A stretch of 64,000 nucleotides of DNA from an uncultured Lachnospiraceae bacterium (GTDB lineage: Bacteria; Bacillota; Clostridia; Lachnospirales; Lachnospiraceae): assembly GCA_902776305.1 (NCBI GenBank), contig CACYPS010000001.1, forward strand, positions 1 to 64,000, in the 5' to 3' direction. The notes beneath the pieces are model-generated. The model did no database searches, had not been told where the DNA came from, and saw only the letters and a program-made list of their open reading frames with translations. Both the position numbers and the translations under genes were made by a program. Each line of letters opens with the position of its first letter. The stretch's first letter is position 1. Shown here piece after piece: positions 26,378 to 34,492 of the stretch.

Positions 26378-27698
26378 AAAAATTTTAGGAGTCATTCTTG
26401 CATGTGCGATGTTTGCAACAGCAGGTTGCGGTGCTAAGAGCACAGGCAAAACAGAAAGTAAGCCGGCTGATAATGCAGCGGCTGAGAGTACAGTCACAAC
26501 GGAAAGCGTAAAGGAAGAGGCTGCGGCGACAGAGAGCGCTGCTCCGGCAGATGAATCGGGTGCGGATGCATCGAAAGCTGAAGAAGAGAAATATGAACTC
26601 GAGTACTGGACCGAGGGTTCACCGGTCGTCGCGTCCATAGAGGCTTATGTTGCGGATGTCACGGATGAAAAATCCGAGCATTTTATCCCGGTGGAAGACA
26701 GAATCGCCGTATTCGATCTCGACGGTACGATCATCGGTGAGCTGTATCCGTCTTATTTCGAGTATATGATGTTCATCCACAGAGCACTCTATGATGATAC
26801 CTATGAGGCTCCGGAAGACATGAAGGAATTTGCGAAAGCCCTCGAAGAGGGAATAGCAACCGGACAGATGCCGGAGGGAAATGAGCTGAAACATGCTACA
26901 TACGCCGGCCAGGCGTACTCAGGTATGACGATTGATGAGCTCAAGGAATACACAAGAGAGTTCATGAAGAGCGAAGCGGACGGATTTACCAATCTTACAC
27001 GCGGCGAAGGCTTCTACAAGCCAATGGTCTCCATGGTCAAGTATCTGGACGCCAACGATTTCCAGTGCTACATCGTCAGCGGTTCCGACAGAACGGTCGT
27101 CCGCGCCCTGATTGAGAACAAGCTTCCGATTCCCGAGAACCGCGTGATCGGTATGAGCTACAGCATGGTAGCTACCGGCGAAGGGGAGGAGGATGGTCTT
27201 GAATATCAGTACAAGGAAGACGACGCGGTCGTGCTCGGCGGCGATCTTCTGATCAAGACGATCAAGATGAACAAGGTCAGCGAGATCGAGCTTGAAATCG
27301 GCAAGGTTCCGGTCCTCTCTTTCGGCAACAGCTCAGGTGATCTTTCCATGGATCAGTATGTCTTTAATAATGATAAGTATGAGAGCAAGGTATACATGGT
27401 ACTGTGTGATGATCTCGAGAGAGAGCACGGCAATATGGAGAAAGCGGATTCTATGAAGGCTACTTGTGAAGAGCACGGATATGAGACGATCTCCATGCGT
27501 GATGATTTTGCAACGATTTACGGTGATGATGTAAAGATCCAGCCGTATTCATTTGAGGCCGCTACAGAATCTGCTGCGGAAGCTGCGCCTGCCGCTGAAG
27601 CGGAAGCTGCGCCTGCCGCTGAAGCGGAGGCTGCCGCAGAAGAACCGGCTGCAGAAGAGACGGCCGCAGAAGAAGAAGTCCTAGACGCGGCAGCTTGA
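26370..27698 (+). CDS. HAD-superfamily phosphatase lipoprotein with Ala/Glu-rich tail
   Basis: A 442-residue exported lipoprotein: signal MSKKILGVILACAMFATAGC with a lipobox Cys at 20, then an Ala/Glu/Ser linker to about 80. The HAD core follows: motif I VFDLDGTIIG near 113, motif II Ser in CYIVSGSDRT near 232, and motif IV FGNSSGDLSMD near 318. The large cap between motifs I and II (about 125-225) is helical. It should be a surface-anchored phosphohydrolase acting outside the membrane. The C-terminal 50 residues are a low-complexity repeat of AEAAPAAE type encoded by a 24-bp tandem repeat. It overlaps the Nudix gene, an odd pairing of an extracellular and a cytosolic enzyme. Confidence 0.88.
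   Translation: MSKKILGVILACAMFATAGCGAKSTGKTESKPADNAAAESTVTTESVKEEAAATESAAPADESGADASKAEEEKYELEYWTEGSPVVASIEAYVADVTDEKSEHFIPVEDRIAVFDLDGTIIGELYPSYFEYMMFIHRALYDDTYEAPEDMKEFAKALEEGIATGQMPEGNELKHATYAGQAYSGMTIDELKEYTREFMKSEADGFTNLTRGEGFYKPMVSMVKYLDANDFQCYIVSGSDRTVVRALIENKLPIPENRVIGMSYSMVATGEGEEDGLEYQYKEDDAVVLGGDLLIKTIKMNKVSEIELEIGKVPVLSFGNSSGDLSMDQYVFNNDKYESKVYMVLCDDLEREHGNMEKADSMKATCEEHGYETISMRDDFATIYGDDVKIQPYSFEAATESAAEAAPAAEAEAAPAAEAEAAAEEPAAEETAAEEEVLDAAA
27576..27630 (+). repeat. 24-bp tandem repeat inside the HAD lipoprotein gene
   Basis: Two exact 24-bp units (27576-27599, 27600-27623) and part of a third encode the EAAPAAEA tail. Such repeats can change copy number by slippage. Confidence 0.8.
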
Positions 27699-27795
27699 TA
27701 ACAATACTTACAATGAAGACGAGTATCACTTTGCGCGCATATCATAGACTCACGACATGAGCATTGCGCGATGAAGAATAAAGACTGACAGAAAA

Positions 27796-27846
27796 AGCGA
27801 TTCTGTGAATTACATGAGATGAGTGAATTCACGGAATCGCTTTTTT
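27796..27846 (+). terminator. intrinsic terminator between HAD lipoprotein and idi
   Basis: A 16-bp stem (AGCGATTCTGTGAATT and partner, one GU pair) with a 13-base loop and a run of T. It ends the Nudix-HAD unit. Confidence 0.85.
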
Positions 27847-27919
27847 GTTATATAATCAGAACTGAAAGAAAAATCAATGTCATGGAAAAGGTTCCCTTTT
27901 CAGTTAAAGGAGCTGAATT

Positions 27920-28447
27920 TTGGAAGATACACTTATTCTTGTGGATCTGGAAGACAGAGAGACAGGCACCGGACCTAAACTTCAGGTGCACCGCGAAAAC
28001 AGGCTGCACCGTGCGTTCTCCGTTTTCATCGTGGACGGAGACAGGATGCTTATACAGCGGAGAGCATTTGATAAGTACCATTCGGGAGGACTGTGGGCAA
28101 ATGCCTGCTGTTCTCATCCGCGTGCGGGCGAGAATCTTTCCGATGCGGTACGAAGAAGACTCATGGAGGAGCTTGGGGTAGAAGCAGCGGCGAGAGAGCT
28201 GTTCTCATTTGTCTATTTTCAGCAGTACGATGGGCTCAGCGAGTATGAATATGATCATGTATTTCTGGCAGAATACAGCGGAGATGTCCGTTATGACATA
28301 AGCGAAGTAGAGGAAGTTATGTGGGTCGATATCTCCGAACTTGTGTCGGATGTGGAGAGCAATCCGCAAAAGTATTGTACCTGGTTCATTATCGCGCTTC
28401 CGAAAGTGCTGAAATATTTGCGGAAATACCGTTCTGAACGGGAGTGA
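27920..28447 (+). CDS. idi: isopentenyl-diphosphate delta-isomerase, type I
   Basis: A 175-residue Nudix-fold enzyme that interconverts isopentenyl and dimethylallyl diphosphate. Motifs: LHRAFSVFI near 29, KYHSGGLWANACCSHP with the active-site Cys near 63, AVRRRLMEELG and EYEYDHVF with the metal-binding and catalytic Glu residues. The start codon is TTG, seven bases after AAAGGAG. Most Firmicutes carry the unrelated flavin-dependent type II enzyme, so type I is notable here. It stands alone between a terminator and the LicD operon. Confidence 0.92.
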   Translation: MEDTLILVDLEDRETGTGPKLQVHRENRLHRAFSVFIVDGDRMLIQRRAFDKYHSGGLWANACCSHPRAGENLSDAVRRRLMEELGVEAAARELFSFVYFQQYDGLSEYEYDHVFLAEYSGDVRYDISEVEEVMWVDISELVSDVESNPQKYCTWFIIALPKVLKYLRKYRSERE

Positions 28448-28542
28448 CGATTCTCGCACCGGATTTATACAGGTCGGGAGCGCATGGCACGATAGATGGT
28501 CGAAAAGAAGACCTTAACGGTTTTGTTTGCGGGCAATTGACC

Positions 28543-28571
28543 TTGCAGAAGATTTAGTGATGGGTTAAAAT
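28543..28571 (+). promoter_or_regulatory. predicted promoter of the LicD operon
   Basis: TTGCAG and TAAAAT with a 17-base spacer, 100 bases before the licD-like start. Confidence 0.5.
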
Positions 28572-28670
28572 GTCAGGTACTGTACGCATGCTGGAGATGC
28601 ACCGGTTTATGTCAGGCATCAGGCACTGCAAGAAAAAAATGTACAAACTATAAAAAGAGGTGACCGTTTT

Positions 28671-29516
28671 ATGGAGAACCAAGTCAGACCGGCCGAAGGC
28701 GACCTGAGAAAACTTCAGCTTCTGGAATTTGATATATTAAAGAGAATTAAGGAAATATGTGATGCCAATGACATCACGTATTTTTTGAGCGGCGGGACGC
28801 TCCTCGGCGCTGTAAGGCACGGCGGGTTCATCCCCTGGGATGACGATGTGGACGTAGCTATGCCTCGTCCCGACTATGAACACTTTCTCAGAATTGCACG
28901 TCAGGAGTTCAAGTACCCGTATGAGGTCCTGACGATTGATACGGATGAGAACTATATCTTCCCATTCGCCAAGATCATCGATAAGCGCGCCAAGGTAAGG
29001 ACGACCTCGAGAAAGAACGAGCAGATCTGGAATGTCTGGGTGGATGTATTCCCGCTTGATTCCATGCCGAAGAACAAGATACATTTTACGATCAGAAAGT
29101 ATCATATTCTTTACAGGCGCATGATGTTCCTCTTTTCCTGTTTTGACGACATGGTGTCGGTCAATAAGAAAAACCGGCCTTTTATTGAGAAAGCCATGAT
29201 CAAACTGGGCAGCACGATTCATCCCGACCGTTTCCTGAATACAACCAATGAGATCCGAAAGTTCAACCGGTGTCTGAGAAGATACAGGTTCAGCAGAGGG
29301 TATTACATCATAAATCTGATGGGTATTTACAAGTTCAGGAGTCTCATGGAGCGCCCGATCTACGGAAAGAAGACGGAAATACCGTTCGAAGGTGTGAATT
29401 TCCGCGTGCCGGAGCAGTATGAGCTTTATCTGGAAAAAATATATGGTGATTATATGGCGCTGCCGCCTGAAGAACAGAGAAATCATCATGAGATCGAACT
29501 CATCACGGAAGATTAA
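28671..29516 (+). CDS. LicD family phosphotransferase
   Basis: A 281-residue LicD protein. The diagnostic motif FLSGGTLLGAVRHGGFIPWD is near residues 38-57, followed by DDVDVAMPR with the Asp cluster that binds metal. LicD enzymes move phosphocholine, or a related CDP-linked alcohol phosphate, onto cell-surface polymers. There is no membrane segment, so it acts at the cytoplasmic face. It opens a four-gene run with a fucosyltransferase-like protein, a cytidylyltransferase that could make the CDP donor, and an acetyltransferase. The actual group transferred is unknown. Good GAGGTG site. Confidence 0.9.
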   Translation: MENQVRPAEGDLRKLQLLEFDILKRIKEICDANDITYFLSGGTLLGAVRHGGFIPWDDDVDVAMPRPDYEHFLRIARQEFKYPYEVLTIDTDENYIFPFAKIIDKRAKVRTTSRKNEQIWNVWVDVFPLDSMPKNKIHFTIRKYHILYRRMMFLFSCFDDMVSVNKKNRPFIEKAMIKLGSTIHPDRFLNTTNEIRKFNRCLRRYRFSRGYYIINLMGIYKFRSLMERPIYGKKTEIPFEGVNFRVPEQYELYLEKIYGDYMALPPEEQRNHHEIELITED

Positions 29517-29531
29517 CAGGAGATCCGTATA

Positions 29532-30614
29532 ATGAATTTCAGGAAAACTGTTCTCGGATACTTGAAGGAACATGAAAAACTAAATTATGCAGTGAACTGC
29601 GTGCGGTATTTTAAAAATGACAGGTTCCGTCAGGCTGTTTTAGAAATCAATCATGATCCCACGACGATCAAGTACGAAAACTTCGGCGACAAGAACAAAG
29701 ATGAGCTGATTTATCTCATCTACCCGGAGAATTTCGCGCTCGGTTTTTTTGCGCTTTTCACTGTTGTGCTGGACGGGCTGTATTTTGCGGACCGCTTTCA
29801 CATGAAACCGGTCGTGGAATACAGTGATGAGTGCCTTTACTATGAGGGACATGCCATAAACGGCGGTGAGAATGCATTTGAATACTACTTCGAGCCCGTA
29901 TCGGATATTTCCGTGAAGGATGCGCGCCGGAGCCGCCAGGTAGCCATGTACAGGCAGTGCCACCGGAATGTGGACGGTGAGATTACCGTGCTGGGGAATT
30001 ATCTGGAGAACGGCGGGCGCATGACGGAGTATATGCGGGACCGCGCGGCTATTTATAACAAGTATATTCGCCTGAAGCCTGAGGTTCGGGAATACATAGA
30101 CTCCAATCTTGACGATATCCTCGGTGATAAGAAGTGCATCGGAGTCCATGTCCGAGGAACGGATTTTAATAACGAGTACCGTGACCACGCCAAAGTCGTC
30201 ACGCTCGGGCAGTATATGAAGGCTGTTGCGGACGCGGTGAAAGAGCACGGTTTTGAGCGGATCTTTCTGGCGACGGACGAGCAGGCGACTGTGGATCGGT
30301 TCCGCAGCCGCTTCGGAGACATGGTCGTCTGCTATGACGACATTTTTCGATCGACTGACGGAGAGCCGGTGCATTTTTCGGAGTCTTCACGTGATGAGCA
30401 CAGGTACAAAATGGGACTTGAGGTCATGCGGGACATGTATACGCTCGCGAAATGTGACGGACTTGTATGCGGTTATTCCAATGTGAGCATTGCCTCCCGT
30501 ATTGTCCGCCTCAGCACCGGAAAGCCGTATGTGTACGAGAACGTAATCAGCAACGGATTTAATGAGTCCGGGACAACTACTTACAAGGATCGCAAAAAGA
30601 GAAAGAAACACTGA
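29532..30614 (+). CDS. fucosyltransferase-like glycosyltransferase (GT-B, NodZ/POFUT fold)
   Basis: A 360-residue protein whose core IGVHVRGTDF near 203 is the signature of alpha-1,6/O-fucosyltransferase-like enzymes (GDP-binding Arg). RIFLATDE near 243 and KCDGLVCGYSNVSI near 312 fit the C-terminal nucleotide-binding half of the fold. It would add fucose or another GDP-sugar to the polymer modified by the neighbouring LicD protein. The first 60 residues are unassigned. The tail is strongly basic (KDRKKRKKH), possibly for membrane contact. The start lies 15 bases after the licD-like stop. Confidence 0.75.
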   Translation: MNFRKTVLGYLKEHEKLNYAVNCVRYFKNDRFRQAVLEINHDPTTIKYENFGDKNKDELIYLIYPENFALGFFALFTVVLDGLYFADRFHMKPVVEYSDECLYYEGHAINGGENAFEYYFEPVSDISVKDARRSRQVAMYRQCHRNVDGEITVLGNYLENGGRMTEYMRDRAAIYNKYIRLKPEVREYIDSNLDDILGDKKCIGVHVRGTDFNNEYRDHAKVVTLGQYMKAVADAVKEHGFERIFLATDEQATVDRFRSRFGDMVVCYDDIFRSTDGEPVHFSESSRDEHRYKMGLEVMRDMYTLAKCDGLVCGYSNVSIASRIVRLSTGKPYVYENVISNGFNESGTTTYKDRKKRKKH

Positions 30615-30619
30615 GATAT

Positions 30620-31048
30620 ATGAAAAAATACAAGGTAGGTTATACACAGGGCGTCTACGATATGTTCCATATCGGACACCTGAATCTTCTCAACAATGCC
30701 AGGGATCTGTGTGAGCATCTCATAGTCGGCGTGAATTCCGATGAACTGGTGACGCAGTACAAGCACAAACTTCCCGTTATCCCCGAGGAAGAGAGAAGAT
30801 TGATTGTCGCAAATATCAAAGCCGTCGACGCCTGTGAGATCGTTGACACCCTCGATAAGGTCGAGAATTATAAACGTTTTCATTACGATGCCGTATTCAT
30901 CGGGGACGACTGGAAGGGAAATGCGCGCTGGACGCAGACAGAGAAGGATCTCGCACCTTTTGGGGTGGACGTTGTGTATCTTCCGCACACAAAGGGCGTA
31001 TGCTCGACAGAGCTGCGCAAGGTGGAAGATATGCATGTGAATGAATGA
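30620..31048 (+). CDS. glycerol-3-phosphate cytidylyltransferase-like (TagD family)
   Basis: A 142-residue nucleotidyltransferase. It shows GVYDMFHIGHLNLL with the HxGH motif near 17-20, FIGDDWKG near 90 and YLPHTKGVCST near 118, where TagD has RTEGIST. It makes a CDP-alcohol from CTP and a phosphorylated alcohol; CDP-glycerol is the default guess, though another polyol or amino alcohol phosphate is possible since Val-Cys replaces Ile-Ser in the last motif. Placed six bases after the glycosyltransferase, it probably supplies the CDP donor for the LicD protein. The ribosome binding site is weak, which fits translational coupling. Confidence 0.85.
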   Translation: MKKYKVGYTQGVYDMFHIGHLNLLNNARDLCEHLIVGVNSDELVTQYKHKLPVIPEEERRLIVANIKAVDACEIVDTLDKVENYKRFHYDAVFIGDDWKGNARWTQTEKDLAPFGVDVVYLPHTKGVCSTELRKVEDMHVNE

Positions 31049-31090
31049 TATTCTATTCATGCCAATGAATGACATTCTGCTTAAAAGTGA
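31040..31090 (+). repeat. 24-bp tandem duplication across the cytidylyltransferase stop codon
   Basis: AATGAATGATATTCT (31040-31054) recurs as AATGAATGACATTCT (31064-31078), a period of 24; a third, decayed copy (GTGAATGACAGG) overlaps the next gene's upstream region. It is a second example of a duplicated gene end in this window. Confidence 0.65.
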
Positions 31091-31105
31091 ATGACAGGAA
31101 AACAT

Positions 31106-31756
31106 ATGAAGAACTTTTTACAATGCATGAAGAATAATAGAAAGACCGCGGGCAAAGTGACTGTGCAGTTCGGTGCGCATACAGACGGGAGCAGCTTTGA
31201 AGGCAGAAATGCGATCGGACGGCACGCCTCCGTCCTTAAGTCTTCACTCGGATATGGTTCATATGTCGCGAGCGGGAGCTTTCTTCGCGGTGCGAAGGTC
31301 GGCAGATATTGCTGTATAGGCAAACAGGTGCGAGTCATCGATGTGACACATCCCAGCAGGCAATATGTCTCTGTTCATCCGCTCTTTTTTGCCGAAAAGA
31401 CCGTTGTAGGGGAGTCCTATGTAGGCAGGCAGAAATTCGAGGAGACAGTTAAGCTTCCGGATGATCCGAAGTTCTCGGTCAGGATCGGGAACGATGTATG
31501 GATCGGAGACGGCGCTATGATACTCGGCGGGCATGTGATCGGAGATGGCGCGATCGTGGCGGCAGGAGCTGTTGTCACAAAGGACGTTGAGCCTTATACC
31601 ATCGTCGCGGGTGTGCCGGCAAGGCCGGTCAGAAAACGCTTTTCGGATGATGAGATACATTTTCTTGAAGAACTTCGGTGGTGGGATAAAGGCGAGGAGT
31701 GGATACGCGAAAACGCCGAAAAGTTCGACGATATAAATAAGCTTAGGAATAAGTGA
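31106..31756 (+). CDS. hexapeptide acetyltransferase (xenobiotic/CatB-related)
   Basis: A 216-residue left-handed beta-helix acyltransferase. Hexapeptide repeats occur at about 30-75 and again at 125-165 ([20 protein letters not shown] then [20 protein letters not shown]), with a loop carrying [13 protein letters not shown] that supplies the probable catalytic His. The C-terminal helix [16 protein letters not shown] is typical of the family. It likely acetylates a sugar in the polymer made by the upstream genes. The ATG at 31106 is preferred to that at 31091 because AGGAAAA lies before it. Confidence 0.87.
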   Translation: MKNFLQCMKNNRKTAGKVTVQFGAHTDGSSFEGRNAIGRHASVLKSSLGYGSYVASGSFLRGAKVGRYCCIGKQVRVIDVTHPSRQYVSVHPLFFAEKTVVGESYVGRQKFEETVKLPDDPKFSVRIGNDVWIGDGAMILGGHVIGDGAIVAAGAVVTKDVEPYTIVAGVPARPVRKRFSDDEIHFLEELRWWDKGEEWIRENAEKFDDINKLRNK

Positions 31757-31853
31757 AGGGGCTGCGGCATCAACCGGCAACAACACTGTAAAGCAGAATC
31801 TGTATGCAGATATCTGTTTATTATAGTAGTGCCGAATGATGCAGCAGCCCCTG
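31757..31853. other. long stem-loop after the acetyltransferase gene
   Basis: Arms of 16 bases with one mismatch (31757-31772 and 31838-31853; AGGGGCTGC core) enclose about 65 bases holding an inner CGGCA/TGCCG pair. No T-run follows, so it is not a standard terminator. The arm sequence resembles that of the stem-loop at 46680-46783. Confidence 0.5.
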
Positions 31854-31883
31854 AATTGTATCTAAAAGAAGTCTCAGGCTTTT

Positions 31884-31933
31884 CAAGAACGCCTCGGAGT
31901 TCTTGCCGCGACGAGAGCGGCGCGTAAGCGCCT
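31884..31933. repeat. REP-like dispersed hairpin repeat, copy 3
   Basis: CAAGAAC-...-GTTCTTG (31884-31905), then CCGCGACGAGAGC and the small hairpin GGCGC-GTAA-GCGCC. Same unit as at 7833 and 11751; it lies 12 bases beyond the stop codon of the exonuclease gene. Confidence 0.7.
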
Positions 31934-31944
31934 TCAACTTCGCG

Positions 31945-32769
31945 CTACTTGATTTCAAGCAGAAGCGGTGCGTGATCCTGACGCGGACCGGAATCCATCA
32001 TCTCGGAACGCAGGACCTTGTCTTTAATGCGGTCGCTGACAAGGAAGTAATCAATCCTCCATCCCGAATTGTTTATTTTACTTGTCCTGACGCGCTGTGC
32101 CCACCATGAGTATGCACCCGGGATATTTCCGTGAATATGGCGGAAGGTATCTGTGAAGCCGCGGGAGAGAAGATTGGAGAATCCTGCCCGCTCCTCATCC
32201 GTGAATCCGGGCGACATGTGATTCGACGCGGGATTCGCAAGATCGATCTCCTCGTGCGCGACATTATAGTCTCCGCAGGAAATGACCGGCTTTTTTTCAT
32301 CAAGTCCGGCAAGGTAGTCCGCATATTTCTCGTCCCACACCTGCCTTTCGGACAGTCGTTTCAATCCGTCACCGGCATTGGGCGTGTAGACCAAGTTGAA
32401 GAAGAAGTCCGGCAGCTCCAGTGTGATCGTGCGTCCCTCACAGTCCATCGGTTCCGGTGCACCGATTTTCGGGAAGTCCGCCTTTACTTCGAGACCTTTT
32501 TTGTAGAGTGCCATGGTTCCCGCATACCCTTTTCTTGCAGGCTCGCATGAGCTGACCCAGGCAATGTCATAGTCCGGGAAGTATGCGGCAAGGGCATCCT
32601 TCTGCTTCGTATTCATACCTGCTGCGGGCAGTTTTGTTTCCTGTATCGCAATGATGTCCGCATCTTCGGCAGCGATTTTGCTGAGGACGTCCCGTGTAAG
32701 CAGTGCCCTGGCGCTTGTCGCTGTGAGTGCAGCATTCAGTGAATCAATATTCCATGAAATGAACTTCAT
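31945..32769 (-). CDS. xth: exodeoxyribonuclease III
   Basis: A 274-residue AP endonuclease/exonuclease III of the EEP fold used in base excision repair. Motifs: SWNIDSLNA near 5, IQETKLP near 47 with the metal-binding Glu, GDYNVAHEEIDLANP near 167, YSWWAQR near 218 and IDYFLVS with DHAPL at the C-terminus giving the catalytic His. The start at 32769 is chosen because GGGAGAAAA precedes it and the homologous N-terminus begins MKFISWN. It stands alone, transcribed towards the acetyltransferase gene. Confidence 0.93.
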   Translation of the reverse strand: MKFISWNIDSLNAALTATSARALLTRDVLSKIAAEDADIIAIQETKLPAAGMNTKQKDALAAYFPDYDIAWVSSCEPARKGYAGTMALYKKGLEVKADFPKIGAPEPMDCEGRTITLELPDFFFNLVYTPNAGDGLKRLSERQVWDEKYADYLAGLDEKKPVISCGDYNVAHEEIDLANPASNHMSPGFTDEERAGFSNLLSRGFTDTFRHIHGNIPGAYSWWAQRVRTSKINNSGWRIDYFLVSDRIKDKVLRSEMMDSGPRQDHAPLLLEIK

Positions 32770-32944
32770 TTTTTCTCCCTGTCTTTTAATCGGATGTGTG
32801 TTGCATTCGCAAATCGTGGAGCCCCTTACCCTTACTTGTTCATGCAGGGTGTGCCCCAAGCATCATTTTATCGAATTACGGCGCTTATGGCAAGTTCAAC
32901 CGTATTCCGGGAAGATACAGAGTATCTGACATGCATAATTTTGT

Positions 32945-32988
32945 ACTTTACTACGCTAAAATAATTCTATATACTACAGTAGTAAAGT
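32945..32988 (+). promoter_or_regulatory. promoter with overlapping operator-like dyads for the AGCS symporter
   Basis: TTTACT (32947-32952) and TATACT (32970-32975), 17-base spacer. A perfect palindrome TACTACAGTAGTA (32972-32984) covers the -10 and start point, and a wider 10-bp inverted repeat ACTTTACTAC/GTAGTAAAGT brackets the promoter. This looks like a repressor site. Confidence 0.6.
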
Positions 32989-33015
32989 CATATAAAAAAG
33001 ATGAGGAGGAGTAAG

Positions 33016-34491
33016 ATGATAACAAATGTGTTAAATACCATCGATGATATTTTGTATGCACCTATATTGATTATCGTCATGGTAGTTGCCGGTCTATACT
33101 TTACATTCCGCACAAAATTCGTTCAGCTCCGGCTTTTCAAAGAGGCATGCAGGCTGATCCTGGAACCGCCTAAAGGGAGCAGGGAACAATCTGTATCCTC
33201 ATTCCAGGCTCTCATGGTCTCCACTGCATCCCGCGTCGGAACGGGCAATATCGTCGGCGTTGCTACTGCTATCTGCCTTGGCGGTGCCGGTGCGGTTTTC
33301 TGGATGTGGGTCATGTGCATCATCGGTGCGGCTTCCGCCTACATGGAATCCACCCTTGCGCAGATCTTTAAGCGTGTTGACAAGGACGGCGGTTTCTATG
33401 GCGGCCCGGCTTACTACATTGAGTTTGCCATGCATTCCACGGTTCCCGCCGCTCTGTTCTCTGTTTTCCTGATCGCAACGTATGCATTCGGATTTAATCT
33501 GCTTTGCTCCTATAACCTTCAGTCTACATTTGCGGCATACAGCTGGTATCACCCGGTCGTCACCCCGCTCATTATCGGTACCATCCTTGCACTTCTGACC
33601 GGTTACTGCCTTCTCGGAGGCGGCAAGAGAATCGTGCGGCTGACAGAGGTCGTCGTTCCGTTCATGGGGCTCTTCTATGTAGCTGTATCGCTGATTGTTC
33701 TTATTCTCAATATCGGTCACATTCCGGCTATGTTCGCTGAAATCTTTTCCGATGCCTTCAATTTCAAGGCAATCTTCGGAGGTATTTCGGGTTCCTGCCT
33801 TGTACTCGGTATCAAGAGAGGTCTTTTCTCCAATGAGGCCGGCGTAGGTTCCGCTCCGAACGCCTCCGCATCCGCGGATGTCACGCATCCCTCGAAGCAG
33901 GGGCTGGTACAGACGATTTCCGTCTATATCGACACGATGCTTCTCTGCACAGCGACCGCACTTATGTGCCTCAGCACAGGCATTGCGCATACACCGGATG
34001 TTGCCGGAGCACCGTATGTTCAGAATGCAATTTCCTCCGTATTCGGAGGAATCGGACCTATTTTTATCACGGTCGCCATGATTTTGTTCGCTTTCACGAC
34101 ACTGCTCGGAAATCTGTACTATTGTGACAATGCCCTTGCATACCTGAATAATAAAAAAATGCCTACAAAGAAGTTCATGACGATCTTTTACGTATTCTGT
34201 GTTCTTGTTATCTTCGCAGGTGCGCAGATGCCGATGGCGGCCGTCTGGGCGATTGCAGACATCACGATGGGTGGTATGACGATCATTAACCTTCCGGCAT
34301 GTGTCATACTTGGAAACTATGCCATCGATGCGCTGACCAATTATGAGGAGCAGAAAAAGCTCGGAAAAGATCCGGTATTTGTCGCCAGTGACATCGGTCT
34401 CAGCGATAAACTTGTCATGACATGGAAGGCTCAGTCCGAGAAAAAATCCGGAAAGAGAAGAAAAAAGAAAAAGAACGCTTCACAGGCGTAA
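33016..34491 (+). CDS. AGCS family sodium:alanine/glycine symporter
   Basis: A 491-residue integral membrane protein of the alanine or glycine:cation symporter family, with about ten to eleven helices. Typical segments are STASRVGTGNIVGVATAI near 75, ASAYMESTLAQIFK near 100, GGFYGGPAYYIE near 120 and SNEAGVGSAPNASASADV near 275. It takes up small neutral amino acids with sodium. The ATG at 33016 is used since GAGGAGG lies eight bases upstream. The C-terminus is highly basic. It converges with the thioesterase gene with one base between. Its promoter carries a palindrome, so it is likely repressed by an unknown regulator. Confidence 0.92.
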   Translation: MITNVLNTIDDILYAPILIIVMVVAGLYFTFRTKFVQLRLFKEACRLILEPPKGSREQSVSSFQALMVSTASRVGTGNIVGVATAICLGGAGAVFWMWVMCIIGAASAYMESTLAQIFKRVDKDGGFYGGPAYYIEFAMHSTVPAALFSVFLIATYAFGFNLLCSYNLQSTFAAYSWYHPVVTPLIIGTILALLTGYCLLGGGKRIVRLTEVVVPFMGLFYVAVSLIVLILNIGHIPAMFAEIFSDAFNFKAIFGGISGSCLVLGIKRGLFSNEAGVGSAPNASASADVTHPSKQGLVQTISVYIDTMLLCTATALMCLSTGIAHTPDVAGAPYVQNAISSVFGGIGPIFITVAMILFAFTTLLGNLYYCDNALAYLNNKKMPTKKFMTIFYVFCVLVIFAGAQMPMAAVWAIADITMGGMTIINLPACVILGNYAIDALTNYEEQKKLGKDPVFVASDIGLSDKLVMTWKAQSEKKSGKRRKKKKNASQA

Positions 34492-34492
34492 A

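Noticed and set aside
32770-32944. Glycine riboswitch before the AGCS symporter
   Set aside because: The leader lacks the conserved paired-aptamer sequences, and the promoter lies only 40 bases before the gene.
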